Source of the DNA: Providencia alcalifaciens
GTDB lineage: Bacteria; Pseudomonadota; Gammaproteobacteria; Enterobacterales; Enterobacteriaceae
Assembly (NCBI RefSeq): GCF_020271745.1
Contig: NZ_CP084296.1
Coordinates: 2,418,001 to 2,482,000, forward strand
DNA length: 64,000 bases
Direction: 5' to 3'
Position numbers and translations under genes: made by a program. Shown here piece by piece: positions 1 through 7,866 of this stretch (its first letter is position 1; each line of letters starts with the position of its first letter). Under the pieces are notes generated by a model. That model saw nothing but the letters and a program-made list of their open reading frames with translations, did not search any database and was not told where the DNA came from.

Positions 1-2
1 TG

Positions 3-137
3 ATATCTCTGGCGGAAGTGCTGACGGGAAAACTCACTCCGCAGGGAAAACTGCCAGTCAATATTTGGCATGATTATGATGTAAAGACAAATACGGGTAC
101 GGTAGCGTTCCCCCGAGGGTTTGGGTTGAGCTGGTAA
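3..137 (+). CDS. C-terminal end of a GH3-type glycoside hydrolase (5' end outside window)
   Basis: An open frame enters from the window edge and ends at TAA 135-137, giving 44 residues. The sequence LTGKLTPQGKLPV followed by a terminal GFGLSW matches the C-terminal end of family 3 beta-glucosidases and beta-N-acetylhexosaminidases, which usually finish with a GKLPV...PFGYGLSY pattern. The active-site region is outside the window, so substrate cannot be told. It lies about 95 bases upstream of an AmiD-type amidase on the same strand, which makes a cell-wall (GlcNAc-anhydroMurNAc) substrate attractive, but this is inference. It belongs to the older element left of the damaged att site at 1795. 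Confidence 0.6.
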   Translation: MSLAEVLTGKLTPQGKLPVNIWHDYDVKTNTGTVAFPRGFGLSW

Positions 138-231
138 TTTGATAAGGGTAAGTAATTCATAGCGAAGGTTATTTCTGATACAGAAGTCGCCTGAAAGGGG
201 TGACTCCAATTTTTAAATGGAGCTTAAAATC

Positions 232-1122
232 ATGCAACACGTCCTATTTTTACCTTATTCAGTGATGATTAAGAAAGTGATGATGGCAGCTATTTTTGCG
301 GTAGTGTTGTCAGGTTGTACAATACGTCCGGCTGAAACTGAAACGCGTGACGGTTATTTTGCCAGTTATGCTTTTAAGGCTAAAGGCCAGAATGAAAGGG
401 TACGGTTTCTTGTCATGCACCATACTGCACTGGATGACAATCAATCACTGAAAACGCTGACCGAAGACTCGGTAAGCGCCCATTATCTGGTTCCCAAAAA
501 GTTGGAGTCAAAGCAGGGTAAACCTGTTGTTCTGAAACTGGTTGACGAAAATAAGCGGGCGTGGCACGCCGGTGTCAGTAGTTGGAACGGTAGGGCCAAC
601 CTGAATGACACCTCCATCGGAATAGAAATCGTCAACCCGGGATATACTGATAATATGCTGGGGCAGCGTACTTGGTATCCCTACAATGAAAAACAAATTG
701 CTGCCATTACTGTACTGGCAAAAGACATCATTTATCGCTACCAGATAACGCCTGATAACGTAATCGGACATAGTGATATAGCTTCTCTCCGGAAGCAGGA
801 CCCAGGAAAACTGTTCCCATGGGAACGCCTTGCTGCAATGGGTATAGGTGCTTGGCCAGACAGAGCAGCAGTAAATAAATACCTTGCCGACCGTTCCCCA
901 CATGCTCCAGCAGAAGTCGGTGCCATTCAGGCATTACTGAAACAATACGGGTATGACCATATCCCTCAGAATGGTATTCTGGATGAGAATACGCGGAAAA
1001 CGCTCAGCGCGTTCCAGATGCACTTCCGGCCAGAAGATATCAGTGGTAATGCTGATGCAGAAACTGAAGCCATTGCTCGAGCACTGATCGAAAAATATCG
1101 CAGCACTCCGGCCCAGACGTAA
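232..1122 (+). CDS. amiD: N-acetylmuramoyl-L-alanine amidase, AmiD-like lipoprotein
   Basis: This is predicted to be a zinc amidase that cuts the MurNAc-L-alanine bond, including in anhydro-muropeptides, at the outer membrane. The N-terminus has a hydrophobic segment and a lipobox ending LSGC (Cys about residue 29). An Amidase_2 domain follows with the expected zinc ligands: His in VMHHTALD, His in IGHSDIAS and Asp in KQDPGKLFPW. The C-terminal 80 residues (IQALLKQYGYD...NGILDENTRKTLSAFQ) form a peptidoglycan-binding PG_binding_1 domain. The start at 232 is preferred because GGAG lies 9 bases upstream. ATG at 217 lacks a good site, and ATG at 265 would give a more typical short signal peptide. 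It follows a GH3 gene on the same strand. A chromosomal paralogue elsewhere is likely. Confidence 0.85.
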   Translation: MQHVLFLPYSVMIKKVMMAAIFAVVLSGCTIRPAETETRDGYFASYAFKAKGQNERVRFLVMHHTALDDNQSLKTLTEDSVSAHYLVPKKLESKQGKPVVLKLVDENKRAWHAGVSSWNGRANLNDTSIGIEIVNPGYTDNMLGQRTWYPYNEKQIAAITVLAKDIIYRYQITPDNVIGHSDIASLRKQDPGKLFPWERLAAMGIGAWPDRAAVNKYLADRSPHAPAEVGAIQALLKQYGYDHIPQNGILDENTRKTLSAFQMHFRPEDISGNADAETEAIARALIEKYRSTPAQT

Positions 1123-1467
1123 CCGAAAGGGAAAAGCCGGGGCTGATAGACACAAACAGATAATAGAGTGGAATACTTGTAAACTCGCTGGAAAATGGGG
1201 CAATAGCACCTGACGCTTACTTCCTTACAATGTTATTTTCAGTTATTGTGAGCCCGGTGGAATGGGTAAATGCGAGTTCATTATCACTTTATGTGAATCG
1301 ATGCTGTTTTTCATTTGCAGTTAATGTGAGCCGAAATTTACGCTGATTGCAAGTCGGAGGGATTTTGATTACGAGCCGCTACAGCTATCGAGGAATTGGC
1401 TCTACCAGAAAGTATTAGTACTGTTGCAAATAAAATGGTGGGACTGAGTCTTTGGCTCCTCATTATA
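1123..1467. other. Decayed intergenic DNA
   Basis: No convincing gene is seen. Two similar short motifs (TTGTGAGCC near 1246 and TTAATGTGAGCC near 1320) and the string CTGTTGCAAATA at 1421-1432, which resembles the inner part of IS6-family terminal repeats, suggest remains of insertion sequences. No transposase frame survives. Confidence 0.35.
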
Positions 1468-1629
1468 TTACAAACCAAAATTTTTCTCTTTACCAGTGAA
1501 TGGATATTTCATACGCCAGTAACGGGAGCCATTAGGTTTGATGAGAAGGTAAAGCCCACGCTCATCAGAGAGCTTATACTCTTTGTCTTTAGGGGGAGTA
1601 GTCGGTATCTGGCGGGCGCTAAGTGCCAT
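1468..1629 (-). pseudogene. N-terminal stump of a P4-type tyrosine integrase
   Basis: Reading from ATG at 1629 the peptide begins MALSARQIPTTPP and continues with YKLSDERGLYLLIKPNGSRYWRMKY. It is clearly the DUF4102/arm-binding N-terminus of P4-like integrases, and is similar to the intact integrase here (YKLTDGAGLHLLVHTNGSKYWRLRY). It stops after about 53 residues, where the family continues to about 400, so the catalytic domain is lost. The start is 166 bases from the att copy at 1795, close to the 196-base spacing between the intact integrase and the tRNA. It therefore looks like the integrase of a separate, older island. An upstream in-frame extension to 1677 is probably not used. Confidence 0.75.
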
Positions 1630-1794
1630 AATGGGGACTAAATAACATTGAGAACGAAGAGCCACAAAAAAGCCCAACAGACATTTGATTTGGATTGATT
1701 TATGCTGAGATAGATGATTGATAACGCAAGGTAATTTAATGAATATAAGGGAATTTACTTAACTTGAAGGGACCACTAACTATAGAAGTAAAAG

Positions 1795-1815
1795 TGGTGC
1801 CGGACTCGGAATCGA
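1795..1815 (-). repeat. Damaged attachment-site copy (tRNA-Phe 3' end)
   Basis: These 21 bases match the last 22 bases of the tRNA-Phe gene at 35251-35272, in the same orientation, except for one missing C in the CCC run. Similarity stops right after ATCGA. This is the expected direct repeat left by integration of a tRNA-targeting island and marks the distal boundary of the 1816-35250 element. It also marks the original att of the element to its left. Confidence 0.8.
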
Positions 1816-2233
1816 CTTTTCATTATAACTGGTTGTATTTAAATCTATTAATTGAATTTGATTTTATTTATACCCTCTTTTGTACCCTCGGTCCGTTTGG
1901 TGGGTTTTGTTGAGCACGGTTGGGGCGATAGAGCGCAGCAAATAGATTGGTTTTTTGCACAGATGACAGGTGTAATTATAACGTATTCGAATCCTTTTTA
2001 AGTATACATTTAATGGGGATCATGTTCATGTTAATTGTTTCTAGTATGAATCATGGTATTGCCAATTTGACATGTTTAATGATGTCTTATTGTGTCATTT
2101 TTGTTTAATTCCTCAATGCCTAATTCAGTTAAGAGCCAACGGTTTGATATGTGCCATTGAATACTAATCAAAGTGGAAGTAGGCTTAATTTATCCATCCA
2201 ATATAGGATAAACTCAAAGTGATCAGTACTTAT
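1816..2233. other. AT-rich distal end of the island, no gene
   Basis: No coding frame is credible here. A short tandem motif (TACCCTC at about 1871 and again at 1884) recalls the paired TACCCGC motifs at 35107-35125 next to the intact integrase. It could be an integrase arm site, but that is a guess from position and shape only. Confidence 0.3.
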
Positions 2234-2455
2234 TCAATTCAATGTCACACACATGACACACGCATAAGGGCCATCTCTGTCTTGGCGACGTTCAACATAA
2301 ACAGCTAACACGCCACGACAATCTGGCACCTCCTTACCAATATAATGCTCGCTATTACCAACCCATTTATACTTTCCCCTACAATAACGAGCAAGGCGAG
2401 AGCCTAAATGTTGCTGATGGATCTTCATTGCTGCGGATTTACGGATGATATTCAT
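2234..2455 (-). CDS. YeeT-like DUF987 protein
   Basis: This 73-residue protein closely resembles YeeT (DUF987) of the E. coli CP4-44 element. The features shared with YeeT, recalled from memory, are a start like MKII.K..AM.I..QH, then R.CRGKY.W.G, HY.G..VPD and GVLAVYVERRQDR.GPY. Function is unknown. It follows the RadC-like gene by 8 bases, the same order as yeeS-yeeT, and is the last gene of a minus-strand operon. In E. coli islands this position is followed by the CbeA/CbtA toxin-antitoxin pair. No such pair is seen here, so the block is truncated at this side. Confidence 0.85.
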   Translation of the reverse strand: MNIIRKSAAMKIHQQHLGSRLARYCRGKYKWVGNSEHYIGKEVPDCRGVLAVYVERRQDRDGPYACVMCVTLN

Positions 2456-2463
2456 GGTTCACC

Positions 2464-2946
2464 TCATACTAAGCCATGCTCAGCGAAAGAGAAGATTTGC
2501 TGACCACCGATGATCAGATGGTCAAGTACTCGAACTTCAATTAGCTGCAATGCTTTTATTAATTGTTGCGTGATAGATTTATCCGCTTGGCTTGGCGTGA
2601 TATCGCCTGACGGATGGTTGTGTGCAAAGATAACGGCAGCAGCATTAAAATGAAGTGCTCGTTTGACGACTTCACGAGGATAAACCTGTGTGCTGCTAAT
2701 CGAGCCAGCAAACAGGGTTTCACTGCTTATCAACTGATTTTGTTGATTCAAGTAGAGCACAATAAACGCTTCACGCTCTAATGCTGACATTTTTAGCCGT
2801 AACCAATCCCTCACATTTTGCGTTGATGTAAAAGCAATACCCGGTTCACGCAGATACTTATCCAGTATGCTCAACGCACGTTTGATAGTACGTTGTTCAT
2901 TAGGAAGCAGTGTTAAGGTATTCGTATAAGTATTGATACTCTCCAT
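2464..2946 (-). CDS. RadC/YeeS-family JAB-domain protein
   Basis: About 160 residues. The central and C-terminal part is a RadC-type JAB/MPN fold with the metal-binding signature HNHPSGDITPSQAD (H-x-H-P-S-G...S..D) near residue 115. It belongs to the YeeS/YkfG island-borne subfamily, whose role is not established despite the historical DNA-repair name. ATG at 2946 has GGAG 9 bases upstream. An upstream ATG at 2964 overlaps the stop of the DUF932 gene and cannot be excluded. It sits in the conserved order DUF932, RadC, YeeT typical of CP4-like islands. Confidence 0.9.
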   Translation of the reverse strand: MESINTYTNTLTLLPNEQRTIKRALSILDKYLREPGIAFTSTQNVRDWLRLKMSALEREAFIVLYLNQQNQLISSETLFAGSISSTQVYPREVVKRALHFNAAAVIFAHNHPSGDITPSQADKSITQQLIKALQLIEVRVLDHLIIGGQQIFSFAEHGLV

Positions 2947-2963
2947 CGTTAATATCTCCATCA

Positions 2964-3785
2964 TTACGAGGCTAGTTGAAGCATATTTTCAGCCATCACC
3001 CACAAGGCTCGGTTAAGCTTCACATCACCATCAATCCCATTCACTGAACGCGTGCGAGCGCGTTTACCTTTCGCATTTCTGCCTGATAATCCCCCTTTAA
3101 TTAAATTTTCTTGCAAACGTTGGTACACCGTCCAAAGATCGTCCTTCTTATCTTCTACACGGCGTGGTTGTAATACTTGCGCTTCGGTCACAGGTTGATG
3201 CGCTTCACCATAACGATATGTGAGAGCAGATTGAGCAAAGATGTGTTGGGCTGGTGGCGGTAATAATAGGGATTGCATGGCATCACGTTGCTCATCCATG
3301 CGTTCAAATAGCCCTAACACTTCATAAGCCCCTTCAATCACTTTTTCCACCACATCGCCCTTGTGCGGTACACGCACCTCACCAAAGGTTTGTCCGCAAA
3401 TTAAGCCATTCTGACAAACGAATCGGAACATCTCCGGTAACATCTGATAACTCGATGAGCCATCATGACTATTGAGTAAGATGATTTCAGGCACTAGGCT
3501 GCCCGTAATTTGGTCATGGCGTCTCAGCCGTAACAGATGCTTAGTATGATCACGACGGCTGTCATCTCGCACACGCGTTTGGCAAGCAAAGAACGGATAG
3601 AAGCCTTCTTTCTGTAAACTCTCCAGTAACGTAATGGTCGGGATATAGGTATATCGTTCACTGCGGGATCCGTGTTTGTTTTCACCAAAAACACTGGGTA
3701 CAGTACGATACAGCTCTTCGGTAGTTAGCGGGCGGTCACGACGAATAGAGCAAGCATTGCCAAAACGGGAAGCTAAACGAGACAT
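2964..3785 (-). CDS. DUF932 (YfjQ/YafZ-family) protein
   Basis: A protein of about 273 residues of the YfjQ/YafZ family found on CP4-57-like islands and plasmids. It begins MSRLASRFGN and contains the family stretch SRSERYTYIPTITLLESLQKEGF. The C-terminal half includes a charged segment (KGKRARTRSVNGIDGDVKLN). Molecular function is unknown. ATG at 3785 is chosen because GAGGAG stands about 8 bases upstream. The longer frame only gains a TTG start. It overlaps or abuts the RadC-like gene, so the two are likely co-translated. Confidence 0.88.
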   Translation of the reverse strand: MSRLASRFGNACSIRRDRPLTTEELYRTVPSVFGENKHGSRSERYTYIPTITLLESLQKEGFYPFFACQTRVRDDSRRDHTKHLLRLRRHDQITGSLVPEIILLNSHDGSSSYQMLPEMFRFVCQNGLICGQTFGEVRVPHKGDVVEKVIEGAYEVLGLFERMDEQRDAMQSLLLPPPAQHIFAQSALTYRYGEAHQPVTEAQVLQPRRVEDKKDDLWTVYQRLQENLIKGGLSGRNAKGKRARTRSVNGIDGDVKLNRALWVMAENMLQLAS

Positions 3786-3880
3786 AGGGGTTCTCCTCAA
3801 TAATTAAACTGATAAATAATTCGATAAATGGATTAAATGAAGATTGCTGGTGGGAGAAAGATAAAACCGTGACTGATAAA

Positions 3881-4315
3881 TCAGTCTATAAGGCGAAAGA
3901 TTTGTGCTTGCTCCGGATGCTGTATAGCGTAATCACGCAACAGGTAAAAATATTCCACCAGCACAGGGCTTTCGGTTTTAAATGACCAGATGCTATACAC
4001 CAGTAAACAGACAGCAATACCGGCTGCTTCAGGGCTTAACTCAGCTTCATTTCCGTTATGCGGGTTAAACATATGCAGGGAGGTTTCGAGCATATCAGGC
4101 CAGATAAATGCGCCGCCATTAGACAGCATACTGAACTCCCAAAAAGCACCTTGATAGCGATTACAAAGCTTCGCCATCATGTTAAAGATATCGCCTTCAA
4201 TACGTTGCCAGTCTGGCACAGTGCCAAAGTAAAAACGCCAGAAGGTATCACGACCACGAGGGTGAACAAGGTTAGTTTTGATAACGGCAGATGCTTGCTG
4301 TTGTAAGGTAAACAT
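3881..4315 (-). CDS. ardB: ArdB/KlcA-family antirestriction protein
   Basis: About 144 residues. Conserved ArdB/KlcA features are FWRFYFGTVPDWQRIEGDIFNMM, YQGAFWEFS.LSNGGAF.WPD and the C-terminal GIAVCLLVYS. ArdB proteins relieve type I restriction in vivo and are carried by mobile DNA to help establishment. ATG at 4315 is preferred, with GGAG about 8 bases upstream, over 4348. It precedes the DUF932, RadC and YeeT genes on the same strand with short gaps, forming the usual island block. A second, unrelated antirestriction gene (ardA, 32094) lies near the other end of the island. Confidence 0.9.
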   Translation of the reverse strand: MFTLQQQASAVIKTNLVHPRGRDTFWRFYFGTVPDWQRIEGDIFNMMAKLCNRYQGAFWEFSMLSNGGAFIWPDMLETSLHMFNPHNGNEAELSPEAAGIAVCLLVYSIWSFKTESPVLVEYFYLLRDYAIQHPEQAQIFRLID

Positions 4316-4349
4316 AATAAAACTCCAATTCAGTGTATTTTGTCGCAAT

Positions 4350-4383
4350 AAACAAAAAGCCCTGCACCGTAAGGCGCAGGGCT
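4350..4383 (-). terminator. Rho-independent terminator after the 4454-5509 gene
   Basis: The inverted repeat AGCCCTGC/GCAGGGCT (4358-4365 and 4376-4383) has a 10-base loop. On the minus strand it is followed by TTTTTG. It separates the unknown gene upstream from ardB. Confidence 0.8.
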
Positions 4384-4453
4384 AGTTCACTCATTAATCG
4401 CCATTAAGGCTTAGGTTTCATTGAAGTAATATATACCTGAGAAAAATTACAGA

Positions 4454-5509
4454 TTAAATTTGTAAATCATCTGGGTTTTCCTGATATTTTTTGTATTGTT
4501 TATTGATAAGAGCTTCTAAAAAATTGTTTTGATTCATACGGTAATGCTTTGCCATTTCTTTTAATCGCTCTTTTTCACTGTTCCCAATGACGCTATTTAT
4601 TGCGACTCTTCCATCTAGATTTTTACGAGTATGCCATTGTTTATATGAGTTTTTTAATTTTGTGATAAAATGTTTTCTTTCATATACTTGATCACCTGCA
4701 TCCCATAGTCGGAGAGCAGATGTAACAGCAATTAATTTATCCGATTGAGAGCTTTGTGGGTAAAGTGATAAATAGTATAATAAGTCAGGTTGATTCAATC
4801 GATTCCATAGATTCATTCTTCTAGGCGCTAGCCCTAAGCTATCCTCTATGTTACGTTCATTTTTATATTTTTTAAAATAATCTAATAACCAGTTGATAGA
4901 CGGCTCATCCATATTTTTTATAAATGAGAATGAGTTAAAATCATTACTTGCTTTAAGCCATAGCTCTTTTAATAAATCCAAAGTGCGTTGTTTTTCACCA
5001 CCCTGTTTAAAAAAAACACCATCAAATAAGTTTAAAATAACCTTGTATCGTTCTTCGTGACTCATTGCTTGCTTACTTAAATTTAAAAAGTCAAACCAAG
5101 ATGTATTTTTGTTCCTGTGCCTATCCAAATAGAAAGTATCAAATGGTGCATCTCTAAATATATCACTTTCTCTTGTTGTAATCACTCCCCAGCAATATGC
5201 ACACGCATATTCATCATCTTTTATCCAAGAAAATCCTTCTAAAGAGAGAATATTTAAATTCCCAAGAGTAATAGCATTTTCTAAATCCTCTAAGTGAGGA
5301 TCTAATTCATAAAGGATATTTCTAAGAGTACTGTTAATAGACTTATAGTCATCATTATTTGAATGGAAGTTATATATATCACCATGACGGTGACGATCAT
5401 TAAACCAATCGATATTGGATAGATAATTGACATAAAAATTAGCTAAACGATTATCATTTGTTTTTAGCTTATCTAACCCTTCTTTAACAATATCATCTGA
5501 TCTGCTCAT
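4454..5509 (-). CDS. Unrecognised protein with a possible C-terminal ribbon-helix-helix
   Basis: A protein of about 351 residues that I do not recognise. It is charged and rich in Asn, Asp and Trp, with no signal peptide or membrane segment. One Cys pair (CAYC) occurs near residue 104. The last 50 residues (VAINSVIGNSEKERLKEM, then MNQNNFLEALINKQYKKY) have the strand-helix-helix spacing of a ribbon-helix-helix DNA-binding domain, which is only a pattern judgement. ATG at 5509 has AGAGG about 8 bases upstream. Codon usage is AT-rich compared with ardB. It has its own terminator and about 700 bases of empty DNA upstream, so it is probably a monocistronic cargo gene. Confidence 0.7.
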   Translation of the reverse strand: MSRSDDIVKEGLDKLKTNDNRLANFYVNYLSNIDWFNDRHRHGDIYNFHSNNDDYKSINSTLRNILYELDPHLEDLENAITLGNLNILSLEGFSWIKDDEYACAYCWGVITTRESDIFRDAPFDTFYLDRHRNKNTSWFDFLNLSKQAMSHEERYKVILNLFDGVFFKQGGEKQRTLDLLKELWLKASNDFNSFSFIKNMDEPSINWLLDYFKKYKNERNIEDSLGLAPRRMNLWNRLNQPDLLYYLSLYPQSSQSDKLIAVTSALRLWDAGDQVYERKHFITKLKNSYKQWHTRKNLDGRVAINSVIGNSEKERLKEMAKHYRMNQNNFLEALINKQYKKYQENPDDLQI

Positions 5510-5977
5510 AAAACGACCTCTACTATGTACCATTATTGTATCTATATTGACAGTTTTGAGGCATTTTTAATGTGACCGATGTATAAATAACGTCAGAAAC
5601 AGATATAAAGTAGATAAAAAGTAAATATGAAGATAATAAAAGATAGTCACTCTTTTTCTAGCATTATCTAGTATTTGATCCTCCCCTTATGAACCTCTTA
5701 ATCGGTATTAGCATAAAAAAGTATAGAGGATTATGATTAATATGAACTAGAATGACAGATCAATAATTGGATAGTATCTATATTAGTGATTAGCCTTTAT
5801 TATCACTCATCATATCCACGGCAAAAAATGAACAATGTTGATACTACCTTAAAAAGATAGTTTTGTCTCTATTATTAGCAGATAACATGAATGAGATATG
5901 TTAATCTAACAATGCCTAGTTAACTCTCACTATGATCTCGAGAATACATAAAACGAAACCTTTAGGTTATTAATGTT

Positions 5978-6014
5978 ATTATCAAGATATCCATTATCAA
6001 GATATCCATTATCA
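5978..6014. repeat. Tandem 15-base direct repeat (iteron-like)
   Basis: ATTATCAAGATATCC occurs twice head to tail (5978-5992, 5993-6007) and is followed by a partial third copy ATTATCA (6008-6014). The position, about 240 bases upstream of a replication-type HUH protein gene, is compatible with iterons, but two and a half copies is thin evidence. Confidence 0.6.
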
Positions 6015-6070
6015 TATCACTCTTACCTAACCTCAATATCTATGATTCATCATTACATCATTAATCAATA

Positions 6071-6144
6071 AACCACGCCGACTAAAAACAACATTAACCC
6101 TCCACCCCTCTGGGTTAAATAGAAAATATCCGAGTGGCGTGGTT
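6071..6144. repeat. Nested inverted repeat upstream of the Gp2-like gene
   Basis: Outer arms AACCACGCC (6071-6079) and GGCGTGGTT (6136-6144) pair perfectly, and can extend inward by ACT/AGT past a one-base bulge. Inner arms TTAACCC (6094-6100) and GGGTTAA (6112-6118) lie inside. The GC-rich arms stand out in AT-rich surroundings. The structure could be a single-strand origin or nick site for the HUH-type protein encoded 107 bases downstream, or an operator. Confidence 0.6.
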
Positions 6145-6250
6145 ATCCATTACCTAAAATAAAAACGACCATTTTCTTTTGTACGTTAGAAAATAATTTA
6201 CAGTCTCCTGTTATCCGTTGAGTTAATTTCTACTTAACGGAGTTATTACC

Positions 6251-6811
6251 ATGAGCTTTGCTATCCCTCAATTACAAAATTTACTCTATCAACAACAAAC
6301 CAAACTCTTTGAACACTACTCGAAGATATTGATGATAAGAACGGATTTCCATTGGCGTGAAGACAGTGAGCGATACATTTACGAAGATGAACATCAATTT
6401 AGTCGGGATATGAGTATCCTGATGTTACGTCTCTCAAAATATCCCGGAGTAATAGGTTATGCTTGGGTATTGGAAGAAGCTCCTGATAGGGGCTTACATG
6501 CTCATGCTGTCATCTATGTGGATGGTCAACGACATCGTAAGAAATGGGACTTTAATCAGCGAATGGATATGCTCTGGGAAACCATTACGGAAGGCGAAGG
6601 TTATCTTTATCATTGTACCGACAATAAACAATATCGTGCAGATATCAGTAAACCGATCCACTTTGATGATAAACGGGGTAAAAGAGCGATGCGGTATGTC
6701 GTCAATTACTTGGCTAAATACGAACAAAAAGGCGTTAAACCTATCTACCATCTCTCGACTCCGCCTACGGAAAAGCGAATCGGTCGTCCTCGTAAGTCCT
6801 CTTCGTCTTAA
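6251..6811 (+). CDS. Inovirus Gp2/YagK-YfjJ-family protein (HUH replication-like)
   Basis: A 186-residue protein of the family annotated as inovirus-type Gp2 or YagK/YfjJ C-terminal domain, common on P4-like satellites and CP4 islands. It carries RGLHAHAVIYVDG near residue 80, a His-hydrophobic-His (HUH) motif as in rolling-circle replication initiators. It later has RYVVNYLAKYEQK near residue 155, in the place where such proteins have their Tyr/Lys motif. The tail KRIGRPRKSSS is basic. It is shorter than full-size Rep proteins, so it may be a reduced initiator or a regulator. GGAG lies 9 bases before the ATG. A frameshifted duplicate of its C-terminus is at 8100-8280. Confidence 0.8.
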   Translation: MSFAIPQLQNLLYQQQTKLFEHYSKILMIRTDFHWREDSERYIYEDEHQFSRDMSILMLRLSKYPGVIGYAWVLEEAPDRGLHAHAVIYVDGQRHRKKWDFNQRMDMLWETITEGEGYLYHCTDNKQYRADISKPIHFDDKRGKRAMRYVVNYLAKYEQKGVKPIYHLSTPPTEKRIGRPRKSSSS

Positions 6812-6822
6812 ATACGTCTATT

Positions 6823-6843
6823 CGCTTCACCAGAGCGTTTTTT
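6823..6843 (+). terminator. Probable terminator after the Gp2-like gene
   Basis: A short stem CGCT/AGCG around TCACCAG is followed by six T's. It lies just past the stop codon at 6811. The stem is only 4 bp, so this is tentative. Confidence 0.4.
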
Positions 6844-6883
6844 ATACCGTAGTCATCCCATCATAGCACTTAGCTGATTAAAT

Positions 6884-6904
6884 CGCTCAGAATGGATCTG
6901 AGCG
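6884..6904. repeat. Convergent-gene hairpin, copy 1
   Basis: CGCTCAG/CTGAGCG (6884-6890, 6898-6904) lies between the convergent Gp2-like and NYN-like genes. A near-identical hairpin occurs at 8392-8412 in the equivalent place of the duplicated module. There is no strong T run on either side. Confidence 0.55.
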
Positions 6905-6907
6905 TGT

Positions 6908-7312
6908 TTATGTTAGTTCATTGCTGGTGCTAGTTGAAGCGGTTGATTCTGAGGGGAGGCGTTGGATCATCACATCTTGTCGATTGAGATATTCAACCAA
7001 AGGGTCGAAGCCTTTGTCATTAGAGATAATCACAAAATTGGCTTGTTTATCTTCAGTCGATAGCTTTCCAATAAAATAAGCGATATGAAAATCGAGGCTG
7101 TTACGACCTCCTTGATTCATTTTGATGTACTGAACTTTCTTCCCTAATGGCTGCAAAGACGCAGCCAATTCATAGCTAATACGACTCTGGTGGCTTCCTA
7201 CGAAGATAATGAAGTGGGTTTTATCTGACTCGATATGTTGACTCAAAACTGGCTGAACATTCTCATAATCGACCAAGATATATGACTTTTTCGTTAAACT
7301 CTGCTCAACCAT
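6908..7312 (-). CDS. PIN/NYN-like domain protein
   Basis: About 134 residues. An early YILVDYENVQPV (acidic DxEN), a central LDFHIAYFIGKLS and a later FVIISNDKGFDPLVEYLN (SNDKGF..L) are the acidic motifs of NYN/LabA-like PIN-fold proteins, which are often RNases. The fit is good, but activity is unproven. A Ser/Thr-rich tail (STASTSTS) ends the protein. ATG at 7312 is preferred to 7375, since neither has a strong site but 7312 starts right before the domain. It is convergent with the Gp2-like gene and divergent from the first alpA gene. Confidence 0.7.
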   Translation of the reverse strand: MVEQSLTKKSYILVDYENVQPVLSQHIESDKTHFIIFVGSHQSRISYELAASLQPLGKKVQYIKMNQGGRNSLDFHIAYFIGKLSTEDKQANFVIISNDKGFDPLVEYLNRQDVMIQRLPSESTASTSTSNELT

Positions 7313-7572
7313 TATCTTCTCATCTTCTTTAGCACTGATGCTTCTGATGTGACTGATGACTATAACACATTCCAAATTACACTCAAGATAATCATGGTGT
7401 TATACCGATAGAGCCTAAAAGCTCTTTACGATTAACTCCAGCGATTGAACCTGAGTTGAGTGAGGACGACGAATAAAAAAATACAGCTCCGCGTTATTGT
7501 TTGAAGGATTCACACCGCATTTCATTAACCCTTTCGGATCCTTCTCCTTTTCACATTTAGGAGAAACAAACG

Positions 7573-7785
7573 ATGACCAATACAACCAATTACCCCTTAC
7601 TGAATGACCAGTTTGTTGATATGAAATTTATCACTCATCTGACAGGATTAACGGATAAGTGGTTTTATAAACTCATTCAAGACGGTGAGTTTCCCAAACC
7701 AATAAAGTTAGGACGTAGCTCACGTTGGTTAAAGAGTGAAGTCGAACACTGGCTGAATGAACGTATCACCGCTTCTAGAGGCTAA
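7573..7785 (+). CDS. AlpA-family transcriptional regulator, copy 1
   Basis: A 70-residue excisionase/MerR-like helix-turn-helix protein: FVDMKFITHLTGLTDKWFYKLIQDGEFPKPIKLGRSSRWLKSEVEHWL. AlpA of CP4-57 activates an excisionase gene and so controls island excision; the target here is not known. A GGAG site stands 10 bases before the ATG. The protein and about 80 bases of upstream leader, including AAAAAAATACAG, GTTATTG and TTCTCCTTTTCA, are repeated at the second copy (9295). Confidence 0.9.
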   Translation: MTNTTNYPLLNDQFVDMKFITHLTGLTDKWFYKLIQDGEFPKPIKLGRSSRWLKSEVEHWLNERITASRG

Positions 7786-7866
7786 GTATTATTAATTTAG
7801 TCAGTTACAGCGATTTTTTACAACTCACTAGTGAAATATTATATGAACGTCAAAAGAAGACGATCT

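Larger units (their letters stand above)
5510..6250. other. Gene-free AT-rich segment with repeats
   Basis: No coding frame is convincing. The right part holds a tandem 15-base repeat (5978-6014) and a nested inverted repeat (6071-6144), both described separately, upstream of the Gp2-like gene. Confidence 0.5.

Noticed and set aside
508..903. 131-codon minus-strand frame
   Set aside because: Antisense to amiD, with no ribosome site and no domain. It is a shadow of the amidase frame.
1421..1432. CTGTTGCAAATA, like an IS6-family end
   Set aside because: Only 12 bases match, with no transposase and no second end. It could be chance in decayed DNA.
1396..1641. 81-codon plus-strand frame
   Set aside because: It lies antisense over the integrase stump, whose similarity is clear; no ribosome site.
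5978..6014. CRISPR-like array
   Set aside because: Repeats are only 15 bases, directly adjacent without spacers, and no cas gene is present. No CRISPR array was seen anywhere in the window.
6459..6866. 135-codon plus-strand frame inside and past the Gp2-like gene
   Set aside because: Out of frame with the clearly conserved Gp2 reading; odd composition and no start site.
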